From assembly GCA_045648445.1 (NCBI GenBank), contig JAZRNY010000022.1:135376-199375 (forward strand): a stretch of DNA of 64,000 nucleotides, given 5' to 3'. Positions 41,401-49,580 of the stretch are shown one piece after another. The notes under the pieces were generated by a model that searched no databases, had not been told where the DNA came from, and worked only from the letters and a program-made list of their open reading frames with translations. The DNA is from SIG607 sp045648445. GTDB lineage: Bacteria > Bacillota > Clostridia > Oscillospirales > Acutalibacteraceae. A program made the position numbers and the translations under genes. Each line of letters begins with the position of its first letter. Within the stretch, counting starts at the first letter, position 1.

Positions 41401-44400
41401 ACGGAAGATGGGCAACCAATCCTAAAACAAGTGTTACTTTCGGGGGTGTTAAGCAGGAAGATTATATGACTTCCGCTAACAGTAATCGTACCTACTTAAA
41501 GAATGAAGCCTTGGTATTTGACGATACCGATATAGACGACAAGACCGATATTTATGCACCTCTTTTCAATACTAACGGTTACGTAAAACTTCAAAGTAAT
41601 ACTACCTACGCTATTTCTTATAGTTCTAACTATACCGGTTATACTTCAAGCGCAAAAATGACCATTGAATTTTATACCGCTTCAAGTGAAAGTTTTGAAA
41701 ATGCAGTAAGTGTTGGTGGCGAAACTGAAGTTAAGTTCGGTTATTCTACAAGACCCGGATATACCTATATTACAACCGGCAACCTTGACGATACTAACAA
41801 TACTCTTTATGTCAAGATTAAAAAGGGTTATGATAAAACTTCAATGACCCTTGACGGATTCAATATTACACGTATTGACGAAGGAAGAAATCATACTTTC
41901 TTCTTTAATGAATATAATTCCAAGTTGTATGAAGTTGACGGCAATTATGGTGAAGAGTTTATATATCCCAATATTGATACCGCTCAAATGGCCGTTGAAG
42001 GTTGGTATAACGATATAGATGTTACCGATAAATATACTGCTAACGTTCATAAGAGTGAACCCATAACCTACCTTTACTGCCGTTGGGAACTTAAAAAAAT
42101 TACCTTTGAAAACTATTATTATGAAGGCTCTACGTCAAGATACGCCTTTGGTGACGATATGTCCCTTACTTCTGAAGAATGTTACGACACAGCCCGTTCA
42201 TTAAAATATAGTTATAACTATGCGGTAAAATATTTTGAAACTCCTAACAATACCGCCGGTATAGGCAGAGTAAACGATAACAGTACCTATAAAATTACCT
42301 TTAAGTATTTAATGACCGAAGCGCAAGGCGACGTAGATATTAAATTCCTTACGGCGCATCTTACTAACCGTTGGGCATTTATTACCGATTATAGAGAAGC
42401 CAACTACCGTATTTATTCTTCCGAAATCGGCAATGGTTGGAGAGAAGCCACCGTATATCTTACCACTAAGTTTGAATCTATTGGTGCTTCAGGTTTGTTT
42501 ATGACCTTTAACCCTGTTGTAGAAGGTCCTACCGTTGTTTATGTTGACGCTATCAGCGTAAAATACTTAGGTAAAGATGCAGCAGTAGCGGCATTCGTTG
42601 GTAAAGACGGAAACGTTGCTCACTATGAGGCAGGTAAGGTTGGCGATACAGTAAGCGCTCCCGATATTATACCCGCTTCTCAGTTCGCATCCTTTAACGG
42701 TTGGTATAATGATGCTGATTGTACCGAAAACTTTAACGGTATGACCCTTGCTAAAGGTTCTAATTTCGTATATTCAAGTTGGACCGATAAGGCTGAAAGT
42801 TTTGATAACTATACCTACGCGTCTAAAAACGGCAATAACTTTGCTCAAAATTCCGTTGTTTCAAAGGGCGAAATTACCGTAACAAGTCAGGAAAACGGAC
42901 TTAACGGACTTAGAATAGGTAAGGTAGATAATAATACTACCTATAAAATTACCTTTAGTTATAAAACAAATAGCGATACAACCGTAAAATTTGCAACTGC
43001 CGATGAAATGAACTTCTATCATAATAATACCTCTTATAATGATGAAGGTAACTTTGTAAAGGTTGTTGCAAACGGTAACGAAAATACTGCAACGGCATAT
43101 ATTACCACTGCATTTACTTACACCGTTCCAAAAGACAGTAATATAAACGCTCAGGATAACAAGAATGCTGATTTTGGCGATATGCTTTATATGTATTTTG
43201 ATAATGCAGTATCAAGTAAATTTACCGTAACAAACGTAGTTGTTAAGGAAGTAGAAGCAGTTAATTCTTTAGGTGTTTCGATATTAACTGAAGAGGCAAG
43301 AACTGCTGTTGGCGGTCAGGCATTGCGTTTCTATTTCTCCTACGCTACCGATAACGTTGTTACCGTTAACATTGACGGTGAAAAATTCGCGCTTGTTGAA
43401 CGTGGTATGATATTTAAAAATGCGCGTAATACTGCAACGGGTAATTTCGATGGCAACTTGGTTGCCGTTAAACCCATCGTTTTAGAAAATAAAGACGATA
43501 AGGGTTACACCTATATCAGCAAAACAAGCCGATTTAACGAGTATTGGACTTATGATAATAAAACCGAAAGTGTTGTTTATAGCGGTTATATTAAAAACTT
43601 TAATGCAAGGGATGCTCGTTTAATAGGCGCAAGAGGTTATATAAAGGTTAAGGATGCTTTAGGTAACGTTTATACCTTCTATTCTGCAGATAAAAAGACA
43701 ACCGTAAAAGAAAATGCAGATAGAAACAGTGAAATTACTACCGTGAAAAATCATACTTTCGGCGGTATTACTTGGGATAACTTTACAATAGTTAACCCTA
43801 AGATTATGCCTTACATTTACGGTAGAGAAATTGAAAACTTAATGCAATATGCCGATGATACCCATAATGTTGAGTTTGTAAGGGTAACCGAAAAGGCGAA
43901 AGAAACTACCTACGAAATCGTTATAGGCGATACTACTCGCGATACAAGTGATCTTTTGGAAGTTACCGATGAAGACCAGTACGTAATAGCCGTAAGAGGC
44001 ACCAAACTTATAATTAAGGGCGGTAGCGATTTGGCAACCATGCAGGGCGTTAAGGACTTTATAGATTACTTAAAGATGAAAGACAGCCTTGGTTGCGGTG
44101 CGGATTTAGAGGACGGTTATACTAAATACGGCAGCGTATCAAAAACCGAAGACGATTATAAACTAACCTTTAATGACGATTTTAACGGAACAAGCCTTAA
44201 CGCTAACGTTTGGGGAGCATACGCAAGCGAAGGCATTAATTCTCCTAACAGTTCTCCGTCACGGTTAGGCGGTATTATTTCTATGAGAGCGCCCTTTGAC
44301 CCGGGATATACTACATACGTTTCGGGTACAACTGTTGAATATCCATCTTTCGTAAGAGATGGTAATGCAGTTGTAACAACGGCGCGTATCAGCGAAACCG

Positions 44401-45026
44401 ATGTTACTATGTCAAGAATGTCTACCTTCTGGAATATGATTTACCAGTATGGTATTATTGAGTTTAGGGCTGACGTTGCCGATACTCCGGTTCATACAAG
44501 TCTTTGGATGAACGGTGCGCAAAACGGCGGTAAAACATTTTTACAATACTTCGGCCGTGAAGACAGAGGTTGTATGACCGAGTATGACCTTCTTGAAAAC
44601 TACGGTAAGGTTAACAACTACGATTCGGCAGTGCACCACTGGTGGGGAGGTACTTCTTCAAGAGACCCCGCTCACGTAAGTTTACCCGATGAACCTTACG
44701 GAACAGGTAAGAAAGACCAGAGTTACGTTCCCGATGAAGACGAAGTAAGTATTTTCGACAGTTATCATATTTACACTTTCTTGTGGGAAAACACAGGTAT
44801 AACCTTTGCTTTCGACGGTGTTAAATATTATGAACTGCACGTGCGCGATACCCACTTTGAACGTGTTGCAAACTATATTATTATAGGTGTCGGTATGGCA
44901 AACCGTGACTACGGTTCTCCGTATGACCCTGAAATTCATAAAGATTATTACGAAACCCTTGTTGATTACGTTCGTATTTATCAAAAGGAAAGCATTGGTA
45001 GCCGTATGGTATGGGCTAACAAGTAA
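38478..45026 (+). CDS. giant secreted multimodular protein ending in a GH16 domain
   Basis: The 2182-residue protein has a Sec signal (about 1-42, cleavage near SVSA). Six pairs of a carbohydrate-binding-like beta-sandwich and an InlB-type (Listeria-Bacteroides) repeat follow. The InlB units are marked by GWYLDEKC, GWAYDKDG, GWYSDSQL, GWYNEANL, GWYNDIDV and GWYNDADC. Then come a seventh beta-sandwich, a further beta domain (about 1590-1760), an alpha/beta domain with YEIVIGDTTRD (about 1810-1880) and a GH16 domain (about 1892-2182). The GH16 catalytic motif ExDxxE is intact: Glu2035, Asp2037 and Glu2040 in TEYDLLENYG. GH16 enzymes cut beta-1,3- or beta-1,3/1,4-glucans and some galactans. No wall anchor is seen. 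Confidence 0.9.
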   Translation: MSEVVSLVANKYLKRVVAITLTLLLVMSIVVIPKGISVSATGLNERVFTFEKDSGSVYGQGATVKDSNNTDRAVSGVGFTNMQTIDNGLLSLTDTRKARTARDTYFVFNDNNGLYELEASMSYEISLRFKVVSKQVSFDYNGVSYPVSSQKTMVKLIYGSKTKTEIGDIALITTGGTTFTRTDADGNTVNLPVGQWHELSFSFTAPASFADGENFVGLSAKTFNGVDIQFDDVTICRISSITLVTSKGTLENKKYLTKIGDKLNLPNPKINIFGTDFSGWYLDEKCTIPFTDEYVTAENCNKTLYAGFSDEIFGFESFTQGAQFSAPGSYFFSLVENPEEAYSGRNYLHYHFTDEYWNEQYGSTTSIQKDRRESSENNISVKKIKASTSYIVSFKYRLLEGSGDLDVTVGSAGYNIWWPGSFITYTEKKTMINDNSGEWQNYRAAFTTPDNFTTGENGEYTSDYLYIMIYAAKGVYTEAYIDDIVVKEVKGETQIKLDANGGNFEDGKTSMTVTREIGDTLSDLPLPIKNDYSFDGWAYDKDGVNMVNTKTVDADVFYNTLYAVWSRNMSFEGYNYDLNSENRNNYISDTVDIVKENAKRGFYSAKLTANGDAQNVIAMNPINNKTRYLVTFYYDLKSATNDINVQFATMGYNINDNSEAKKYDASFTISKDDAGKGYKMGAVIIDTDFLKPDANRLAMLTSGTNGDYTVYFDCIELTVLTESEGYVILADTLTGDYTVVLGEIGKTVKPETITNDSDKFMGWYSDSQLTNLYKNEFTYSYDFNVIYADFIAGEKYDNYTVNGTNTSIYKEKTNNYLKFIKTATEKIADTQAGKRYGVEFTYRTDAITADTTVTVGNSSFSVAVSELGKSWAKRYMVITADSNTLNLRVDGNDDFIFGIDNLIVYEITDKMSVITFDQNDDYGQDVVRVGVKGVEIVMPKVSNVGNYVFYGWYNEANLKTAFVSKVYPENDVTLYGRWATNPKTSVTFGGVKQEDYMTSANSNRTYLKNEALVFDDTDIDDKTDIYAPLFNTNGYVKLQSNTTYAISYSSNYTGYTSSAKMTIEFYTASSESFENAVSVGGETEVKFGYSTRPGYTYITTGNLDDTNNTLYVKIKKGYDKTSMTLDGFNITRIDEGRNHTFFFNEYNSKLYEVDGNYGEEFIYPNIDTAQMAVEGWYNDIDVTDKYTANVHKSEPITYLYCRWELKKITFENYYYEGSTSRYAFGDDMSLTSEECYDTARSLKYSYNYAVKYFETPNNTAGIGRVNDNSTYKITFKYLMTEAQGDVDIKFLTAHLTNRWAFITDYREANYRIYSSEIGNGWREATVYLTTKFESIGASGLFMTFNPVVEGPTVVYVDAISVKYLGKDAAVAAFVGKDGNVAHYEAGKVGDTVSAPDIIPASQFASFNGWYNDADCTENFNGMTLAKGSNFVYSSWTDKAESFDNYTYASKNGNNFAQNSVVSKGEITVTSQENGLNGLRIGKVDNNTTYKITFSYKTNSDTTVKFATADEMNFYHNNTSYNDEGNFVKVVANGNENTATAYITTAFTYTVPKDSNINAQDNKNADFGDMLYMYFDNAVSSKFTVTNVVVKEVEAVNSLGVSILTEEARTAVGGQALRFYFSYATDNVVTVNIDGEKFALVERGMIFKNARNTATGNFDGNLVAVKPIVLENKDDKGYTYISKTSRFNEYWTYDNKTESVVYSGYIKNFNARDARLIGARGYIKVKDALGNVYTFYSADKKTTVKENADRNSEITTVKNHTFGGITWDNFTIVNPKIMPYIYGREIENLMQYADDTHNVEFVRVTEKAKETTYEIVIGDTTRDTSDLLEVTDEDQYVIAVRGTKLIIKGGSDLATMQGVKDFIDYLKMKDSLGCGADLEDGYTKYGSVSKTEDDYKLTFNDDFNGTSLNANVWGAYASEGINSPNSSPSRLGGIISMRAPFDPGYTTYVSGTTVEYPSFVRDGNAVVTTARISETDVTMSRMSTFWNMIYQYGIIEFRADVADTPVHTSLWMNGAQNGGKTFLQYFGREDRGCMTEYDLLENYGKVNNYDSAVHHWWGGTSSRDPAHVSLPDEPYGTGKKDQSYVPDEDEVSIFDSYHIYTFLWENTGITFAFDGVKYYELHVRDTHFERVANYIIIGVGMANRDYGSPYDPEIHKDYYETLVDYVRIYQKESIGSRMVWANK

Positions 45027-45043
45027 ATATTTGTCCAAATTTA

Positions 45044-45084
45044 TGGCCATTATTGATGTTTTAAGTCAATAATGGCCTATTTTT
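45044..45084 (+). terminator. intrinsic terminator after the giant gene
   Basis: GGCCATTATTGA (45044-45055) and TCAATAATGGCC (45066-45077) form a perfect 12-bp stem followed by a T run. Confidence 0.9.
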
Positions 45085-45170
45085 TGCAATTTCTTAGGAA
45101 GGTTAAAGTGAATAGGTGTATTTTTGTTGAAAAAAAGTGCACTTTTGTGCAAAAACCGAAAAAAATTTTC

Positions 45171-45198
45171 TTGACTAAATGATATCTTTTGTTATAAA
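45171..45198 (+). promoter_or_regulatory. promoter of the anchored module protein and GH16 lipoprotein operon
   Basis: TTGACT is followed after 16 bases by TATAAA. Between it and the ATG, ATAGTG and CACTAT (45221-45243) can pair as a leader hairpin. Confidence 0.55.
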
Positions 45199-45274
45199 AT
45201 ACATAGTGAGATACTGTGATAGTGTCGCCTATTGTCACTATGGAAAATTTAAATAAGCAAAGAGGAGAATATCT

Positions 45275-48200
45275 ATGCAAAATATGTATAGAAAAAATGG
45301 CTTTAAAAAGGCCATCGGCATCATTTGCGCAATTGTTCTGCTTGTTTCTGCTATTTACGTTCCCGTAATGGTTAGCGCTGCTGATCCTATTCCATCTGTC
45401 GAAATCAAAGACAATGAAGCTTATGTATTTGATTTCAGCCAATTTGTAACCTCTACTGAGAATAAAGAGGCTGCTGAAGGTGAAGCCGCTATCGGTTATC
45501 ACGGATGGGGCTGGGACGTTAGAGATGGCGTTCTTAAATCAGCCAAAAATTCAACCACGCAATCTTGGTCAACAGGCGGCGGTTTCCGTCTTCATGCTAA
45601 ATTGGCTGACGGTACATGGGGTTTTTATGCCTTAGAACCCAGCGCAAGATACGTAGTATCCTTTAAGATTCGCGTACTTTCTTCACCGGTTACCATTGAA
45701 GGCAGTAAAGAAACCAATAAATCATATCTTAATTTGGGTTATAACTCAACTTATAATTCTGACCCGGCTTCTGGTGTTGCAGGAAGTTACGTAAATGGTA
45801 TGAGTACTAGCATTAAGGTTTATGATTCCCTTATAGATAGTAACATGTTTACCCTTTACGATACTAACGGTAATGGAAGTGTTTATGCTTGCGGTGAAGA
45901 TTGGCATACCGTTACATATTTCATTAATACTCCTGAAAGTTTCACAAAAGATAACGCGCTTGCATTTTTTGTTGCTAACTACCACGGCAGTCAAGCTGAA
46001 ATTGATGACGTTTCTGTTACCAAGATTGGCGCTGATTCAGGCGTAATTCTCCTTAAAGACGAATATTCCGCTACCGACGAGATTTTCTTCGGTAAAGAAG
46101 GCGACAAAATCGACCTTAACGCTAAGGATATCGCTGACAGAGCAAAGGACCCCTCTCACACCTTCGAGGGTTGGTATGCTGATGCAGGCCGTACCGAAAA
46201 GATTACCGAGGTTGTCTTCTCTAAAACTGAAGATAAAACCGTTTATTCCCGTTGGAACGCACCCGTAACCGTTACCTTTAAAAACACCCTTAATGGTACT
46301 GAATCAAAGGTTACCGGTATGGCAGGCGATAAATTTGCCTATCCTGAGGATCCCGTTGATCCTGACGGTAAGGTATGGTTTATGGGCTGGTACAAAGACG
46401 CGGGCTGCACCGTAGCTCACGTTGTACCTAAGTTTGGTTATGCCGACGAAACCATCTATACCTATTGGAAGGGCGAAATAGCAGGTTTAACACAGGATTT
46501 TGAAAATTATACCAAAGATGAGTATACTATTCAAACCGATGAAAATGGTCAGAAGTATAAGTCTAACCGTCTTGTTTTCGGCGCTACTATGTCTAAGCAG
46601 AGCGAAGTTACCTATAATAACAGTAACTACGCTATTAAATATCATTGGAATCCCGTACAGATTACCGATAAAAACGACCATAACTATTATGATACCTCTC
46701 GTGTAACTGCAAAGGATAACTATTTCCAAATTGGTAAAGGCCTTGAAAACAAAACCATTTACGTTGTTACCGTTAAATATTTAGCGGAAAAAGCAGAAGC
46801 ACCGGTTAATTTCTATATGATGACTGCTAACGGCACAAATGCTTGGACTCCGGGTCAAAGAAGAGAATACGAAGTTGTTAAAAATGAAGTTCTTAACAGT
46901 GATGGTGAATGGCATGATATAACATTCCAGTTTATCACCGACTTTGCAGGCGCCGGCATTGACGTATATTTTGGTATATCTAATACCGTTAGTGTTGATA
47001 CTGTAATTTACTTCGACGACATTAAGATTGAAGCATTTGCTCAGCCTTATGAAAGCGTTGTAACCATCAACACTAATATTGACAATAAAGTTATCAACAT
47101 TAAGGGTAAACGCGGCGATAAAATTGAATGGCCTGAAATGAAACATCCCGAGGATGCTCCTTTTAAAGGCTACTATCTTGACAAAAACTTTACCGAAAAA
47201 TATGAGAGTGAAGTTTTTGAACGTCTTCCGGTTGTTGTTTATGCTCGCTGGATTAGTTATACAGTCTTAAATCAGGGTTTTGAAACATATACCGCTGATC
47301 AGTGGAATAAGCAGATTGTTACCAAGAATAATAATACACCTAACGATCCTACAGACGACTATACCCTTACCTATAAGAGTAACTATCTTATTTTCTATAC
47401 CACTATGTCTAAACAGAGCGAAGTGGTAAATAGCGGTAATAACGCAATTAAGTTCCATTGGAATACCGATAAGGCTTTTGATAAGGACGTTTCCAGCGCA
47501 ACCGCTTATAACGCACAAAACCCTGAATCTTATGAACATAGCCGTTATTCTGCAGAGGATAACCTTTTCTATCTCGGCAAAGGCCTTGAAGATAATCAGT
47601 ATTATGAAGTAACCTTTAAATATAAGGTTGAAAAAGGCAATCAGGACGCTACCTTCTATATGCTTACCGCTAATCCAACAAACTCCTGGGGTGGCAGAAA
47701 AACCTATACGGCTCCCGAAAACGTATCCATTAAGAAGACTGACGGTTGGGTAGAGTATAAATACGCTTTTGTAACTGGTGCTATAGGAAGTAACAATGTA
47801 GCGTATCTCGGCATCAAACTTTCTGAACACGAAGACGTTATTATGTACTTCGATGATGTTAAGATTTCGAAGCCTATTCCGCCTTATGTGAAATTTGATT
47901 ATGGATATGGAGGTCTTCCCTCCGTTGTTTATGGTAAAGTTGGCGAAACAATCAAACTTCCCGACACTCCTTCCCGTGTTGGTTATGATTTTCAGGGTTG
48001 GTACTTAGAACCCGAATGTGAAAACAAATTTGAAGCTACCGCTTTTGAAGAAGAGATGGCTTTAACCGTATATGCAAAATGGAAGCAGTCTAATACCTAT
48101 GTTTACTCATTCGAAAACTATACCTGTACCGAAACTTCCGGTTGGGTACTCAGAAACGGTGGAGTAAGCACCAAAAATAAATCTCACGGTAAGAATTCTC

Positions 48201-49561
48201 TCCGTATGGCTTATAATGAGAAAAACAACGTTACTACCGCTGTATTTGCACTTGAAGACGGTAGCGAAATGTTCAATCTTGAACGCAAGAGAGAATACGT
48301 TGTAACCATGAAGATGTACATTGAGAAATTCTCTGATTCTAACCTGTCGGTTAAGTTCCTTGCTTCTGCTTACAATAACGTTTACGTAGGTAATAATACC
48401 GGAAAGACTAACCTTTGTCCCACTATTGCTATTACCCCTGCTGAAGCAAAAACTATAAAGGGTAAGTGGGTAACTAAAGCCTTTGCTTTAACTACTGCTG
48501 ATTTGGACAGCGATATTTATACCGAACTTTACTGCTACTTCAACAATATGCCCGGTTGGGAATTCTATATTGATGAAGTTACCGTTAGACCTCTTGCTAA
48601 GGGTCAAATTGCAGTTGCCTTTGCTAAAGAAGGCGCACAGGGCGGCCCTGATTATCTAATCGGCAAACCCGGTCAAAGTTATGAAAAGAAAGTTCCCGAA
48701 TCACTTTCCAAGGAAGGTATGTTCTTCAAGGGTTATTATTCAAAATCTCCCGACGGTTCTTTCCTTGAGAAGACCAGAGGTAACATGGTATTCGGTGAAA
48801 AGAGTGAAATTATTTTTGCACGTTTCCTCGATTACGAAATAAACGAAAACTTTGATACAGGCTTCTATAATAAGGCTTATGATTCCGGCTTTGGTTACAC
48901 TATCCACGACTTCGACTACGAAGTATACGATAGCGAAAAAGAAGGTAATTCTAAAGATAACGTAACCAGTGGCAGATATTCGCTTCATAGAAAAGGCGAC
49001 TCAATGTACAAAGAAAACTCTGTAATTTTGACCCTCGGTAATCAGTTTGCTGAAGGTGAACGTTACACCGTAACCTTTAAGGTGAAAATGGGCAAACACT
49101 TCCACACCGACGGCGCTGTAAAGATTGTTTCCAGTAGAAGTTTCAAATACGCTTGGACAACAACAGGTGACTACTACGCAGTAGTTCCCATTGCAGATTT
49201 GACCGACGGACAGTGGCACGAAGTTTCTTATACCTTTAACTCGGTAGAAGCATTCGTAACACTTCAAACTCCGGGTTACGTTGAACTGTTTATTGATGAC
49301 TTTAACTTCAAACTCGTTGATGAAACTGTTCCGCTAACCGAACCTAAGGAATATACCGAATACGTTGCTGCAGAACGCGATGCAGACGGTAAACTCCTTT
49401 ATAAAGACAGAACTGCAGTAGATATCTCAACAATTATTGATAATTCTCTTTCTGCAAAACAGTTCCCATGGATTTACGTATATATTGGCGGCGGCGTTGT
49501 ACTTCTCGGCGCAGTTGCATTAGTGCTTATCCTTTTCGTATTCAAAAAGAAAAAGGCATAA
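45275..49561 (+). CDS. membrane-anchored protein of carbohydrate-binding-like and InlB modules
   Basis: The 1428-residue protein has a signal peptide (about 1-36) and five carbohydrate-binding-like beta-sandwich modules alternating with six InlB-type repeats. The InlB units are marked by GWYADAGR, GWYKDAGC, GYYLDKNF, GWYLEPEC and GYYSKSPD. The C-terminus is one membrane span followed by KKKKA. No enzyme domain is found, so it likely binds substrate or adheres. Modules two and three share long stretches (TMSKQSEV, LGKGLE) and look like a recent duplication. It is followed after 19 bases by the GH16 lipoprotein, so the pair is probably an operon. Codon choice suggests strong expression. Confidence 0.87.
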   Translation: MQNMYRKNGFKKAIGIICAIVLLVSAIYVPVMVSAADPIPSVEIKDNEAYVFDFSQFVTSTENKEAAEGEAAIGYHGWGWDVRDGVLKSAKNSTTQSWSTGGGFRLHAKLADGTWGFYALEPSARYVVSFKIRVLSSPVTIEGSKETNKSYLNLGYNSTYNSDPASGVAGSYVNGMSTSIKVYDSLIDSNMFTLYDTNGNGSVYACGEDWHTVTYFINTPESFTKDNALAFFVANYHGSQAEIDDVSVTKIGADSGVILLKDEYSATDEIFFGKEGDKIDLNAKDIADRAKDPSHTFEGWYADAGRTEKITEVVFSKTEDKTVYSRWNAPVTVTFKNTLNGTESKVTGMAGDKFAYPEDPVDPDGKVWFMGWYKDAGCTVAHVVPKFGYADETIYTYWKGEIAGLTQDFENYTKDEYTIQTDENGQKYKSNRLVFGATMSKQSEVTYNNSNYAIKYHWNPVQITDKNDHNYYDTSRVTAKDNYFQIGKGLENKTIYVVTVKYLAEKAEAPVNFYMMTANGTNAWTPGQRREYEVVKNEVLNSDGEWHDITFQFITDFAGAGIDVYFGISNTVSVDTVIYFDDIKIEAFAQPYESVVTINTNIDNKVINIKGKRGDKIEWPEMKHPEDAPFKGYYLDKNFTEKYESEVFERLPVVVYARWISYTVLNQGFETYTADQWNKQIVTKNNNTPNDPTDDYTLTYKSNYLIFYTTMSKQSEVVNSGNNAIKFHWNTDKAFDKDVSSATAYNAQNPESYEHSRYSAEDNLFYLGKGLEDNQYYEVTFKYKVEKGNQDATFYMLTANPTNSWGGRKTYTAPENVSIKKTDGWVEYKYAFVTGAIGSNNVAYLGIKLSEHEDVIMYFDDVKISKPIPPYVKFDYGYGGLPSVVYGKVGETIKLPDTPSRVGYDFQGWYLEPECENKFEATAFEEEMALTVYAKWKQSNTYVYSFENYTCTETSGWVLRNGGVSTKNKSHGKNSLRMAYNEKNNVTTAVFALEDGSEMFNLERKREYVVTMKMYIEKFSDSNLSVKFLASAYNNVYVGNNTGKTNLCPTIAITPAEAKTIKGKWVTKAFALTTADLDSDIYTELYCYFNNMPGWEFYIDEVTVRPLAKGQIAVAFAKEGAQGGPDYLIGKPGQSYEKKVPESLSKEGMFFKGYYSKSPDGSFLEKTRGNMVFGEKSEIIFARFLDYEINENFDTGFYNKAYDSGFGYTIHDFDYEVYDSEKEGNSKDNVTSGRYSLHRKGDSMYKENSVILTLGNQFAEGERYTVTFKVKMGKHFHTDGAVKIVSSRSFKYAWTTTGDYYAVVPIADLTDGQWHEVSYTFNSVEAFVTLQTPGYVELFIDDFNFKLVDETVPLTEPKEYTEYVAAERDADGKLLYKDRTAVDISTIIDNSLSAKQFPWIYVYIGGGVVLLGAVALVLILFVFKKKKA

Positions 49562-49580
49562 TGAAAGGAGAGCGATTTAA

